In this document: piece by piece, positions 26,368 through 34,945 of the stretch
How the letters are laid out: every line of letters begins with the position of its first letter
How positions within the stretch are numbered: position 1 is the stretch's first letter
Source of the DNA: Halovivax sp.
GTDB taxonomy: Archaea; Halobacteriota; Halobacteria; Halobacteriales; Natrialbaceae
Assembly (NCBI GenBank): GCA_007119345.1
Contig: SKPV01000239.1
Span: 1-48,767 of the forward strand
Length of the DNA stretch: 48,767 nt
Direction of reading: 5' to 3'
The notes under the pieces: model-generated
Told to the model about the DNA's origin: nothing
Seen by the model: only the letters and a program-made list of their open reading frames with translations
The model's database searches: none
Translations under genes and position numbers: made by a program

Positions 26368-26882
26368 TCACGTGCGCTCGTCGGGATCCGATCGCACGAC
26401 GTACCAGCCGATCCCGATCAGGACGGCGCTCGCGAGCAGAAACCCGGTGTTCCACCAGAACCGGTCCGGGCCGTGGACGACGTGGTGAGCGCCCAGCAGT
26501 CGGTGGTTCACGAGGTCGTCGAGCACGTTGAAGACCCCCGCCCGAGTAGCGTCGCCCCGATGAACGAACGCCGAGAGAGGCGCGCATCCGGGCGCTCCGC
26601 GGCCCGGAAGAGGAGGCCGACGCCGATCAGGACGACGACCAGTACGGCCGACGCGAGCAATCCGTCCGCCAGGACGTTCGTCCGGAGTCCGTCGACCGTG
26701 TTCGGATCGACCTACCCCGACACCGTGTGGTGGTGCTGGAAGACCAGGTGGAGGACGATCGCGTCGACGAGCCCGCCGACGCCGAATCCGAGAACGGAGC
26801 CGGCCAGGACGATCGGTCGGCGGGACCGCTCGTCGTAGACCCGCCCGCGGGATTCGAGGACGGCCGAATCCGGATCCGTCAC
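26368..26882 (-). pseudogene. DUF2243-like membrane protein gene with a stop codon and a frameshift
   Basis: From a GTG at 26882 the product starts MTDPDSAVL and runs through PIVLAGSVLGFGVGGLVDAI and VLHLVFQHHHTVSG, typical of DUF2243. An in-frame TAG at 26714-26712 interrupts it. Reading continues in the same frame with VDPNTVDGLRTNVLADGLLA and RRSFIGATLLG. Then a one-base deletion near 26546-26556 (within GGGCGGGGG) moves the frame, and VFNVLDDLVNHRLLGAHHVV, RFWWNTGFLL and GIGWYVV follow to 26368. Two lesions make a pseudogene likely. A sequencing error could explain the homopolymer indel but less easily the stop. Confidence 0.78.
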
Positions 26883-27097
26883 GTCCCCCCGTTGTCCGGT
26901 GAGGACACTCCTGGTTGCCCCTGCACTCGCGCGGACACCGGGTTAGCGGCTCGAACGCCCGCGGATGGGGTACCCGTTCGTCGCCGCGGTTGTCGACTCT
27001 CGCCACGGGACTCGTTCGTCGACGGGGACCAGGTCGCCGCCACGGGGTCGGGCGTCACGCCGAGGGGCTTTTGGGCGCCGCCCGCCGAGAAGCACCG

Positions 27098-27724
27098 ATG
27101 GCCCAGCAGTCGCGGTCGAACCCGTTCGGGATGGACGAGGACTGTCGCAACTGTCCGGCACTCGCCGACTGTCGAACCGCGATCGCCCACGGCTACGGCG
27201 ACGTCGCCGCGGATTTCCTGGTCGTCGGCGAGCGTCCGGGCCCGCGCGCGGACGTAACGGGCGTTCCCTTCGCCGGCGAGGACGAACCGTCACCTCTCCA
27301 GCGCGTCCTCGGACGACTCGGACTGTGTGCCCTGACGAGCGATCCCGCCCGCCCCGACCTGGCGAACGTTTACCTCACGAACCTCACCCGGTGTCGGCAC
27401 CCGGATCGGGAGCCGACGGCCGAGGAGATCGAGGCGTGCGAGCCGTACCTCGACGCCGAAGTGCGGATGATCAACCCCGAGATACTGATCCCGGTCGGCC
27501 AACGCGCGCTGGAGCGGATCACGAGCGAGTACACCACGCTCGATCCGGACGACCTCGATATCGCGGACCGCCACGCGGAGACGATCCGCGGGCGCGGCTT
27601 CGAACTCGTCCCCATGCGCGACCCCCGTGGGGCGAGCGACGACGCGATCGACGAGTGGGTCGAGGCGTTCGCCTCGCTCATGGCCTCGGACTATCGACAG
27701 ACGAAGGGGCGCCGGCGTCGGTAA
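27098..27724 (+). CDS. Uracil-DNA glycosylase-like protein (family 4/5 type) with altered motif
   Basis: 208 residues. CRNCPALADC near the N-terminus and TRCRHPDREPTAEEIEACEP supply the four-cysteine pattern of the 4Fe-4S UDGs. VVGERPGPRADVTGVPFAGE matches motif A (normally GEAPG). Family 4/5 enzymes end with a His-containing motif (HPS or HPA) that contacts the DNA backbone; here the matching place reads VPMRDPRGASDD with no His. The fold and cluster therefore look kept while the active site looks changed. It may be a haloarchaeal UDG-like protein of different function. It lies divergent from the broken DUF2243 gene. Confidence 0.75.
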   Translation: MAQQSRSNPFGMDEDCRNCPALADCRTAIAHGYGDVAADFLVVGERPGPRADVTGVPFAGEDEPSPLQRVLGRLGLCALTSDPARPDLANVYLTNLTRCRHPDREPTAEEIEACEPYLDAEVRMINPEILIPVGQRALERITSEYTTLDPDDLDIADRHAETIRGRGFELVPMRDPRGASDDAIDEWVEAFASLMASDYRQTKGRRRR

Positions 27725-27752
27725 GCGGCAACCGCGACCGTTCGAGAGCGGG

Positions 27753-27974
27753 TCACCAGTAGGGCGTCCGAAGCCCGCGGCCGCCCCGGGCGCCGATCGC
27801 CGAGAGGCCCGCCACGAACGCCGCCGCGACGATCAGGGTCACGAACGAAGCCGCCGGGCGCGCGTCCCCGGGGACGTCCAGAACGTAGCCGTCTACGAAA
27901 CCGTACGCGCCGAGCGCGATCAACGCGACGACGGATAGCACACCGAACACGCCCGCGAGCGTTCGTTCGACCAT
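27753..27974 (-). CDS. Small two-helix membrane protein, unknown function
   Basis: 73 residues with two hydrophobic helices (LAGVFGVLSVVALIALGAYG and ASFVTLIVAAAFVAGLSAIG) joined by a short polar loop containing DVPGDARP. GAATTAAGG on the minus strand, centred near 28002, sits about 28 bp upstream of the ATG at 27974 and supports the start. The family is not recognised. It is convergent with the UDG-like gene. Confidence 0.6.
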   Translation of the reverse strand: MVERTLAGVFGVLSVVALIALGAYGFVDGYVLDVPGDARPAASFVTLIVAAAFVAGLSAIGARGGRGLRTPYW

Positions 27975-28155
27975 GGTTCGTTCTCGAAGCGGGACGCCTT
28001 AATTCACCCGACCCGCACCCGCGTCAGCGCCGGTTCCCACGGTTCGTCCGACTCGAATCGGACCGATCGGAGCGGGCCGATCGGAGCCGTAGTCGGATCG
28101 AGGTCGATTACGCGAGAGCGTCGCGTTCAAGGGTGCTCACCACCCATCCACCGTC

Positions 28156-28896
28156 ATGATCGTCGTCGTCCCCGTCGACCCGCCCGTCGACGGGCTCGCC
28201 TGCCGGTCGCTCGCCGCGGCGGACGTCGTCTCCGAAGCCGAGGCGGCCGACCTCTATCGGGCCGCCGCGGCCGACGCAGTCAGCGCCGTCGCCATGAGCG
28301 GCGGGGAGTTACTGGTGAATTACCGTGACGATGAAACCCTCCCCGACTCGGTATCCGTCGGCGACCCCGAAACCGCGTGCCGATCGATGATCGAGGACGC
28401 GCTCGCGGACCTCGAGGACGTTCGGTTCGAACGGCAGGTGGGATCGACCCCCTCCGCCAGGATCGGTAACACCGTCACGCACCTGCTGGAGCGCGAAGAC
28501 GCCTCCAGCGTCGCCGTTCTCGAGCCGACCGCCGCGCTGATTCGTCGCACCGAGATCGACGGAGTCGCCATGTCCATGCGCCGCCACGAGGTCGTGCTGG
28601 GTCCCGACGGCGCCGGATCGAACTACCTGTCGGCGTTCTCGGAACCGATCGACTTCGCGGACGCGTACGAGCAGCCGACGCTCTCGCGGCTGGCCCGTCG
28701 CGGCGTCGACGCCGGTCACTCCGTCGGCTTCGCGCCGACCGTTCCGACGATCGCGGACGAGCGCGGGCTGGCCGCGACGATCGTCGCGATCGAGGCCTGG
28801 CGGGCGGCGGGGCGACCGGTTCCGGAATCGACCGCGGCGACGGTCGACGAACTCGAACTCGAGACCGCGGACGGGCGATCGATCTCGAGGGACTGA
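28156..28896 (+). CDS. Nucleotidyltransferase-fold protein (DUF2064/CofC-like)
   Basis: 246 residues beginning MIVVVPVDPPVDGLACRSLA. The motif VAVLEPTAALIRRTEIDGVA and the alternation of strands and helices fit the GT-A-like nucleotidyltransferase fold of the DUF2064 group, which is related to the lactate guanylyltransferase CofC. Typical members have a DxDxP-type metal site; here the comparable stretch is EPTAALI, so catalysis is uncertain. I assign the family only tentatively. It precedes tRNA-Ser by 47 bp. Confidence 0.55.
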   Translation: MIVVVPVDPPVDGLACRSLAAADVVSEAEAADLYRAAAADAVSAVAMSGGELLVNYRDDETLPDSVSVGDPETACRSMIEDALADLEDVRFERQVGSTPSARIGNTVTHLLEREDASSVAVLEPTAALIRRTEIDGVAMSMRRHEVVLGPDGAGSNYLSAFSEPIDFADAYEQPTLSRLARRGVDAGHSVGFAPTVPTIADERGLAATIVAIEAWRAAGRPVPESTAATVDELELETADGRSISRD

Positions 28897-28943
28897 CGGC
28901 CGACCGACAACCCTTTTGGATCGGACGGGAAAGATTCGAACGA

Positions 28944-29027
28944 GGTGGGGTGGCAGAGCGGACCAACGCGCCTGCCTTGAGAGCAGGTGGCCGGAAGGCC
29001 TCATGGGTTCAAATCCCATCCCCACCG
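28944..29027 (+). tRNA. tRNA-Ser (anticodon TGA)
   Basis: An 84-nt cloverleaf. The acceptor GGTGGGG pairs with CCCCACC. The anticodon arm is CCTGC-CTTGAGA-GCAGG with anticodon TGA, decoding UCA. The long variable arm TGGCCGGAAGGCCTC is diagnostic of serine. The T-arm is ATGGG-TTCAAAT-CCCAT, with discriminator G. No CCA is encoded and no intron is seen. It is followed at once by a structured element (29028-29170). Confidence 0.95.
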
Positions 29028-29170
29028 TCACCGTCGCGAACACTCCGTGAGCGACGGTTGCGTTCGATGGGATTGGAATCAGGGAGCACGCAGCCGAGCG
29101 AAGCGAGGTCGTGTGACCGTGGTTCAAATCCCATCCCCACCGCTTCTGCGACGAACGGACGTGAGGAGCG
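29028..29170 (+). other. tRNA-trailing structured element, copy A (after tRNA-Ser)
   Basis: Four parts are visible. Hairpin 1 (29030-29058) has an 8-bp stem ACCGTCGC/GCGACGGT and the 13-nt loop GAACACTCCGTGA. An inverted T-arm copy follows at 29066-29080 (GATGGGATTGGAATC), which can pair with the tRNA T-arm over 15 positions with one mismatch and one G-T. The last 22 nt of the tRNA are repeated exactly at 29121-29142. Hairpin 2 (29141-29170) has stem CGCTTCT/AGGAGCG and loop core GCGACGAACGGACG. The same architecture follows tRNA-Thr at 41015. It may be a mini-element that duplicated its tRNA target or a processed trailer RNA. Confidence 0.75.
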
Positions 29171-29423
29171 GCGATCACGAAGCAATGTAACTCCGACGAG
29201 TCGCGGCCCAGAGATCCGATGAGCGCCGTCGATAACAGCTCCTGTCGTTGCGCGTGCGAGCGCAATCGATCACAACCGTTCGGCGGACGCCGTCAGTTGG
29301 TCTGTCGATCGCTCGGCGAACGCTGTCGGGTGGTCCGTCGGGAACGACCAGAGAAATCGGAAACGCTCGGTCGGGCGCGCGACCCCACCGAAAAGAACCC
29401 TCTCGAGGGTTGTTTCAAACGAT

Positions 29424-29804
29424 CTACCGGTGTTCGGCTGCGGACGCGAGCGGCGTCGACGGCACCGAGGAGCCCGAGACGAGGTCGCCGTAGTGTTCGT
29501 CACAGAGCGAGAGCGGATGCTCGTCGAGTCCGTAATCGACGCGCGATTCGACCGCGCCGTTCGAGACCGTCGTCTCCGGTAGCCACCGCGGGAGCGCGAA
29601 CGTGGCGTCGCGGTCGCAACCGGGACAGCCGCAGGCGCCATCGCGCGACCCTCGCTCGTACGATTCAGGCTCGACGAGCACGTCCAGTTCGCAGTTGCGA
29701 CAGAGCGCACCCACCTCCGCGCCGGCGACGACGTCGAGAACGGCCCGGTTGAAGCCCGGCTCGTCGTCACAGCGCACACATCGACGTCCGAGTTCCCCCT
29801 CCAT
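29424..29804 (-). CDS. Multi-zinc-finger haloarchaeal protein
   Basis: 126 residues with Cys pairs in RRCVRCDDEPG, ALCRNCELDV, ACGCPGCDRDA and a final LSLCDEHYGD, enough for two zinc sites. There is no DNA-binding helix pattern that I recognise. It is short, soluble and acidic. It lies downstream of the methylaspartate-cycle operon on the same strand, 126 bp after the lyase stop; the palindrome AAAACGTTTT at about 29878-29887 lies in that gap and may separate the transcripts. Function unknown. Confidence 0.65.
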   Translation of the reverse strand: MEGELGRRCVRCDDEPGFNRAVLDVVAGAEVGALCRNCELDVLVEPESYERGSRDGACGCPGCDRDATFALPRWLPETTVSNGAVESRVDYGLDEHPLSLCDEHYGDLVSGSSVPSTPLASAAEHR

Positions 29805-29930
29805 GCGTCGCGGTCAACTCGGGAGACGGATACTCAGGTGAGGGTAGTAAAACTACCGGCGAGACATTCGTGATGGAAAACGTTTTATCGGTCGATCTCG
29901 TCACCGAATGGACTCCGTACGAGACGGCCC

Positions 29931-30971
29931 TCAGCGGTACGCCAGGTCGAGCCGGCGGGTGCGCTCGAGGAGGGCTTCGTCGTACCGCTCGGCCGTCTGT
30001 CCGGGGCGAATCTCGTCGATCGCGCGCACCGTCTCCACCGTGTTTCGGAAGTTCTTGAACGTCGCCTCGTCCACCATCTGGCCGTCGATGGTGACCGCGC
30101 CCGTCCCCTCGGCTTTCGCCTCGTTGAAGCGCTCGATCTTGTGGACGTCGCGTTCGAGCTCGTCGGGCGTCGGCGTGTGGATCGTATTGGCCTGGATCGT
30201 CTGCTTGGGGTACAGGGACCAGGAGCCGTCCAGACCGAGACGGGCCTCGTGTTCGACCTGATCGGCGTAGTCGTCCGCGTTGTAGTAGGTCAGGCCGGCG
30301 CGCTCTTTGAAGAGGTCGTCGAAGGGGCCGCCGATCGAGAGCAGATCTGCCGCGCTCGCCTCGTTCGAGAGCGCCTCGAGCAGGCCGTCCCAGCGAGGGC
30401 GGCCGTCGCCGAGATCGCGCCCGCCGAGCTCGGCCGTGTAATCGACGGGTCCGAAGACGAGCGCGGTCAGTCTCGAGTCCTCGCCGAACCGGGCGATCTC
30501 GCGGAGATCCGAGCGGGCGCGGCCGGTCTCGACGATGATCGAGAGGCCGATCGAGCCGTCCGGACGGCCGTACTCGGCTTCGGCCTCGGCGACCGCCCGC
30601 TCCGCACGCTGCAGATCGTCGAGGCGGCCGATCTTCGGCACGACCACCCCGTCGATCTCGTCGCCGATCTCGCGGACGAGCGCGTCGATCTGGTCGCGGC
30701 CTCGCTCGCGGAACGCCTCGTCGTCGTAGCTCCACTCGACGCGGGGCCAGATCTCGCCCGGGAACTCGTGCTCGGGAACGAGGTCGATCGTGTTCTCGAG
30801 CCCCTCGGTTTTCATGTCCGGCGCCGTCCCGTCCTCGATGTCGGGGACGAGCCAGTCCGGCGCCTGGAAACCCTCGGCGGCGAGGCCGGAGCGGAGGTAC
30901 TTCGCCGTGTCGTCTTTCGGCACGGCGGCCGGTGCGGTCTGGAACGTGCGGCAGAGTCGAACGTCGGTCAT
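29931..30971 (-). CDS. mcl: Beta-methylmalyl-CoA lyase (HpcH/HpaI-CitE family)
   Basis: 346 residues of the CitE-like TIM-barrel lyases. Metal and acid motifs: DWLVPDIEDGTAPDMK, VVVPKIGRLDD, LSIIVETGRARSD and VFGPVDYTAELGG. In the haloarchaeal methylaspartate cycle this enzyme splits beta-methylmalyl-CoA to glyoxylate and propionyl-CoA with Mg2+. The assignment to that reaction rests on its place as the last gene after mutase, ammonia-lyase and hydratase genes; by sequence alone malyl-CoA or citramalyl-CoA lyase would be equally possible. It begins 67 bp after the hydratase stop, probably in the same transcript. Confidence 0.87.
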   Translation of the reverse strand: MTDVRLCRTFQTAPAAVPKDDTAKYLRSGLAAEGFQAPDWLVPDIEDGTAPDMKTEGLENTIDLVPEHEFPGEIWPRVEWSYDDEAFRERGRDQIDALVREIGDEIDGVVVPKIGRLDDLQRAERAVAEAEAEYGRPDGSIGLSIIVETGRARSDLREIARFGEDSRLTALVFGPVDYTAELGGRDLGDGRPRWDGLLEALSNEASAADLLSIGGPFDDLFKERAGLTYYNADDYADQVEHEARLGLDGSWSLYPKQTIQANTIHTPTPDELERDVHKIERFNEAKAEGTGAVTIDGQMVDEATFKNFRNTVETVRAIDEIRPGQTAERYDEALLERTRRLDLAYR

Positions 30972-31038
30972 GTCGGTGTGGTGTGTCTGTCGTGGCGCGT
31001 GCGTGGTCTGAGTCGTCGTAGTCGGGGAACGATTCCCG

Positions 31039-32202
31039 TCAGCCCCGTTTTCGGATCATCGCCGTTCGCGTACCGGAGTACAGCGGTTCGTCGTCCTGAT
31101 TGAACGCGACGTGTTCGAACCGGACGGTGCCGGCGACGTCGCCGCGGTTCCCGGACGACGTCCGAGAGCCGGTCGGGGTATTCCCGACGCCGTCCTCGGC
31201 GTCGAGAACGCGTGTAAACGCGTAGACGGTGTCGCCGGGCGTGACGAACGTGTGAAAGCGCTCGTCGTCGAAGCCGACTTCGCGGTAGGTCCGCTCGTCC
31301 GAGCGAGCATGGCCGAGCGCGGTCGAGCGAGTCACGTCACCGTAGGTGACGATGTCGCCCGACGGAGAGTCGACCATCTGATCGACGTTGTGGTGTTGCT
31401 TCGCGGTGTTGAGCGTCGCGAGGGGAAGCTGAGCCACGGTGACGTCGTCCTGGGTGCGTCCGCGTTCGTGGCGGTAGGCGACGGCGCCGTCGTCCCCGGC
31501 CCTCTCGAGGGCGGCTTCGAAGTCCTCGAAGTAACCGCCGTCGGGCGTGACGAACTTCGCAGGGAGGGACGGTTCGTCGTCTCCGTTTCGCTCCGCATCG
31601 TCTCCGTCTCGCTCCGCGTCGTCCCCCTCGTCGTTTCCGCCGGCCGCTTCGGTCGCCGCGTTGCCGCCGTCCGTCGCGACGGGCTCCCGGCGCGGGATCA
31701 TGTTCGTCCGCTCGTACGAGCACAGGACGTCGTCAGTTTCGGCGTCCCGCCCGCGGGTGCGCCAGGTGACGATGCCGTACTCGGGCCGGGAGCGAGAGCG
31801 CTTCTTGCTCACGACCTCGCTCTCGACGCGGAGTTCGGTGCCCGAGTACACCGCGTCCCGCGGGAACCGGACGTCGGTGCGCCCGAGGAAGTAACCGCCT
31901 TTCTCGCTCAGGTCCTCGACGGTACAGCCGAGGGTGGCGGCGGTGAGGTAGTCCGGATGGATCGGCGGTTCGTCGAAGTCCCGATCGTGGGCCGCGTCGG
32001 AGCGCCAGTAGGCCGGGTCGTGGTTGAGCGTCTGACTCATCCACGCCTCGTTACCCCACCGCGTCAGGGTGAGGCCTGGGTCGTGTTCGACGAGCTGTCC
32101 CTCCTCGAAATCTTCGTAGTAGTTGCCCTTCTCCCGGGTGTCGACGCGGTCGAGCACCCGCGTGAAGGTATCCGGGTCGGTCCAGTCGATATCGTCAGTC
32201 AT
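31039..32202 (-). CDS. mch: Mesaconyl-CoA hydratase (MaoC-like dehydratase)
   Basis: 387 residues made of two MaoC/hot-dog halves. GNYYEDFEEGQLVEHDPGLT and HPDYLTAATLGCTVEDLSEK are in the first half; DGAVAYRHERGRTQDDVTVA and GDIVTYGDVTRS are in the second. It should hydrate mesaconyl-CoA to beta-methylmalyl-CoA. Between the halves (about residues 175-215) is a low-complexity acidic linker with the repeat DDAERDGDDAERNGDDE, which looks like slippage expansion. The start overlaps the end of mal by 8 nt, showing tight operon structure. In the cluster context I am confident of the pathway. Confidence 0.92.
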   Translation of the reverse strand: MTDDIDWTDPDTFTRVLDRVDTREKGNYYEDFEEGQLVEHDPGLTLTRWGNEAWMSQTLNHDPAYWRSDAAHDRDFDEPPIHPDYLTAATLGCTVEDLSEKGGYFLGRTDVRFPRDAVYSGTELRVESEVVSKKRSRSRPEYGIVTWRTRGRDAETDDVLCSYERTNMIPRREPVATDGGNAATEAAGGNDEGDDAERDGDDAERNGDDEPSLPAKFVTPDGGYFEDFEAALERAGDDGAVAYRHERGRTQDDVTVAQLPLATLNTAKQHHNVDQMVDSPSGDIVTYGDVTRSTALGHARSDERTYREVGFDDERFHTFVTPGDTVYAFTRVLDAEDGVGNTPTGSRTSSGNRGDVAGTVRFEHVAFNQDDEPLYSGTRTAMIRKRG

Positions 32203-33493
32203 CTGTGGTCACCCTCGCTTCCGGTTCCGGATCCGAATCGGCGCCCGAGCGGTCCGCATCTCTCGCCCGTCGCGCGATCGTACGTCGCATCTCGTTCTCG
32301 ACGATCATGTACCCCTCGTCGAATCCCATCCCGGGTTTGGCGAGCACCTGAGCCGCGTCGGTCGCGAGTGCGACGTGCGCACAGGCGCGTGCGGAGGTCT
32401 CCGTCTCGTTGCAGGTGCCGCCGAGGTACGCGCGGGTGTCAGTTCCCTCGCAGTAACCCACCGCCTGGCCGCTGCGGTGGATACCGCCGAGATCGGGCGT
32501 CTTGATCTGCACCAGGTCGGCCGCCCCGGCGTCGACGAACGCCCGCACGTCCTCGAACGTGTTGCACCACTCGTCGGCGACCAGGTCGACTCCCACCGCC
32601 GCGTCGCGGAGGGCGTCCCGCAGCTCGCACATCGCGTCGATCTGGGCCGTCCGGCCGCCGACGTCCATCGGCCCTTCGATCTGTAGCGGATACGGACCGG
32701 CGGCCGCCTCCAGGGCGGCGAAGTAGTCGACCACCGCGGTTCCGTCGTACGGTTCGCCGAAGATCTCGCCGATCATCCCGTAGACGTCGACGTGCAGTCG
32801 CGGCTCGTACTCGTCGGGACCCAGTCGCTGGGCGCCCTCGACGAGCCACTCCACGTACTCGAGCAGCGCCTCCCCGTTCGAACCGATCTTCTCCTCGCTG
32901 TTGATCAACCCGTGGGGCAGGACGGGGGCGCCCTTGACGAACATCTTCTCGGCGTTGACGTGGCGATCGTCGCCGGACTGGCCGAAGACGGGAACGGGCT
33001 CCGTGGCGGGTTCGGTTCCCAGCGCGTCGGCCAGCACGTCGGTCTTCGTCGTTCCGAGGGCCTCGGCGGCCGCCTCGAGCAACGCCTGCGAGACGCCGTA
33101 ACGGATCGCCGTGTGCAGGCGGTCGCCGTCCACTTCCAGTGATTCGAGCACCTCGGCGTTGTCGAGGAAGGCGGTCGCGTCGCGGCCGACGAGCGCCTCG
33201 GCGACCGGTCCCTCGATCGCGGGCGCGTACTCGTCGGCGGCGAACAGGGGGTCGCGCCCGCCCGCGCCCGAGTACTGCACCGCGGCGCAATCGCCACGGG
33301 CGTGGCGCCCGTCCGCGAGTTCGACGTCGACGACGATCGCTTCGCCGGCCTGGCGGATGGCGTCGAACCCGTCGGTGACCGGCTCTCCCAGGTAGGCGAA
33401 TCCGTCACGGGCGGCGCCGCGCTTGATCGCCCGCTGATCGTCGAAGAAGAAGCCCGAGTAGCCCGGCGTCGCGTGGACGGCTTCGATCCGCAT
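32195..33493 (-). CDS. mal: Methylaspartate ammonia-lyase
   Basis: 432 residues of the enolase superfamily. It eliminates ammonia from threo-3-methylaspartate to give mesaconate. The catalytic residues known from the Clostridium tetanomorphum enzyme are present at nearly the same numbers: Lys331 (QIKTPDLGG) and His194 (VLPHGLIN), with Mg2+ ligands Asp236 (HVDVYG), Glu273 (QIEGP) and Asp307 (LVADEW). It lies between the mutase genes and the hydratase, starting 1 nt after the GlmE stop and overlapping mch by 8 nt. Nothing is truncated. Confidence 0.95.
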   Translation of the reverse strand: MRIEAVHATPGYSGFFFDDQRAIKRGAARDGFAYLGEPVTDGFDAIRQAGEAIVVDVELADGRHARGDCAAVQYSGAGGRDPLFAADEYAPAIEGPVAEALVGRDATAFLDNAEVLESLEVDGDRLHTAIRYGVSQALLEAAAEALGTTKTDVLADALGTEPATEPVPVFGQSGDDRHVNAEKMFVKGAPVLPHGLINSEEKIGSNGEALLEYVEWLVEGAQRLGPDEYEPRLHVDVYGMIGEIFGEPYDGTAVVDYFAALEAAAGPYPLQIEGPMDVGGRTAQIDAMCELRDALRDAAVGVDLVADEWCNTFEDVRAFVDAGAADLVQIKTPDLGGIHRSGQAVGYCEGTDTRAYLGGTCNETETSARACAHVALATDAAQVLAKPGMGFDEGYMIVENEMRRTIARRARDADRSGADSDPEPEARVTTDD

Positions 33494-33494
33494 C

Positions 33495-34940
33495 TCAGAC
33501 ACCTCCGCTCTCGGCGCTCTGCGGGCGGCCGATGAGCTTGCCGTCGCTGATGGCGTCCACGTCGTCGGCGACCATCCGGAACGACTGGTCCCGACCCTCG
33601 GTGCGGGCCCGCGAGTCCAGCCGGTTCCGGTGGATCTCCTCGATCTCGTCGGAGAGCGCGAGGTCCGCGAACTCGAAGATCCGTATCCGGCCGTCGTCGT
33701 CGCGCGCGGGGAGCACGGCGCCCTTCGCGCTGTCGGACGGCGAGAACGGGACGTCCAGCGCGCCGGATTCGAAGGCGGCCAGGGTGCCCCGGGCGACGTC
33801 ACCGTCCCCGCGCGCGAGCACCTCCTCGATGAGTTCACGGCTCGAGCGCTGGATGAGATTCAGCTCGCGGTCCACGCCGTCGATCCGGACGTCCTGCTCG
33901 ATGACCATGTTGATGACCTGGCGCGTGGTCCGGAGTCCGGCTCCGTTCGCCTCCATGGTCGGAACGCCCTGAAACTCCTGGGGAGACTTGGTGATGACCT
34001 TGTCCGGTTGGGCGACGGCGGCGGTCATCCCGCCGAGACCGATCACGCCGTTGGCACGGGCCTCGTCCGGCGGGAATCCGCCCATCCACTCGTGGAAGAC
34101 GGTCGTGACCGCGACCTCGTCGGGAAGGTACTCCTCGCCCAGCGAGCGCAACGCGTGGAGCGCCGCGACGTCCTGGACGATGTTGCCGACCTGGCCGTAG
34201 CCCAGCGTGATCGATCGAACGCCCTGGGTTGCCGCGAGCATCCCCTCGATGACCATCACCGCGATCGCGATACACGGCGGGACGAGCGTGCCGGTCAGCG
34301 GTCCGAAGGGCTCTCGGTTGATCGTCACGCCGCGCTCCGTGTACGCCCCCGCGAGTCGGTCGACGTACTGCCAGTGCTCGATCGTCTCCGCGAGATCGTG
34401 TTCTTTGGTGTAGGGGATGTTGTACGAGATCGGTCCGCCCTCGAAGCTCTGGAAGCCTCCGGCGAAGGTGATCGCCGCCAGCAGCCGGGCGTCGGGGGTG
34501 CCGTGACGAACCTCGATCGGGGCGTCGACCGCCTCGACCACCTCGCGACAGCCCTCGACCCCGTGGTTGACCGCGGGGAACCCGTTCAGGGTGTCCTCGC
34601 CGGTGTCCCGAGCCTTCTCGAGCCCCTCCCGGGCTTTCCCGTACTCGTTGTCGCGCGTGTACGAGTCGATCGTCGTCGGCAAGAGGTCGGCTTCTCCCTC
34701 CCGGTGGAGGTATCGGAGCAGCGCTATCTGATCGTCGAGGCGCGGAACGCCGGCCCTGGGTTGCAAGAGCGGGCGGTCGGCCGACTCGAGCACCTCGGCG
34801 AACCGCTTTTCGGCCGGTAGCGATTCGTGGAAGGAAATCGCCTCGTCGAAGTCGACGGCCGCTCCCGTCGACCAGTCGGACCGGATCTCCAGGTCGATGC
34901 GCCGTAGCTCGTCGTCCGGAATGCGTTCGTCTCGTGTCAT
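33495..34940 (-). CDS. glmE: Glutamate mutase epsilon subunit
   Basis: 481 residues of the large TIM-barrel subunit of B12-dependent glutamate mutase, which converts L-glutamate to threo-3-methylaspartate with GlmS. Conserved parts: RADRPLLQPRAGVP-like PLLQPRAGVPRLDDQIALLR, TTIDSYTRDNEY, NGFPAVNHGVEGCREV, EVRHGTPDARLL, GGPISYNIPYTKEHDL and TVFHEWMGGFPPDEA. The frame is open well upstream but conservation begins at ATG 34940, 5 bp after the glmS stop. Co-expression with glmS fits their complex. Confidence 0.95.
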   Translation of the reverse strand: MTRDERIPDDELRRIDLEIRSDWSTGAAVDFDEAISFHESLPAEKRFAEVLESADRPLLQPRAGVPRLDDQIALLRYLHREGEADLLPTTIDSYTRDNEYGKAREGLEKARDTGEDTLNGFPAVNHGVEGCREVVEAVDAPIEVRHGTPDARLLAAITFAGGFQSFEGGPISYNIPYTKEHDLAETIEHWQYVDRLAGAYTERGVTINREPFGPLTGTLVPPCIAIAVMVIEGMLAATQGVRSITLGYGQVGNIVQDVAALHALRSLGEEYLPDEVAVTTVFHEWMGGFPPDEARANGVIGLGGMTAAVAQPDKVITKSPQEFQGVPTMEANGAGLRTTRQVINMVIEQDVRIDGVDRELNLIQRSSRELIEEVLARGDGDVARGTLAAFESGALDVPFSPSDSAKGAVLPARDDDGRIRIFEFADLALSDEIEEIHRNRLDSRARTEGRDQSFRMVADDVDAISDGKLIGRPQSAESGGV

Positions 34941-34945
34941 TCGGC

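Noticed and set aside
28944..29142. Attachment sites of an integrated plasmid or virus
   Set aside because: The duplicated tRNA end encloses only about 115 bp with no integrase, and the same layout recurs after tRNA-Thr. It fits the structured element better than a provirus.
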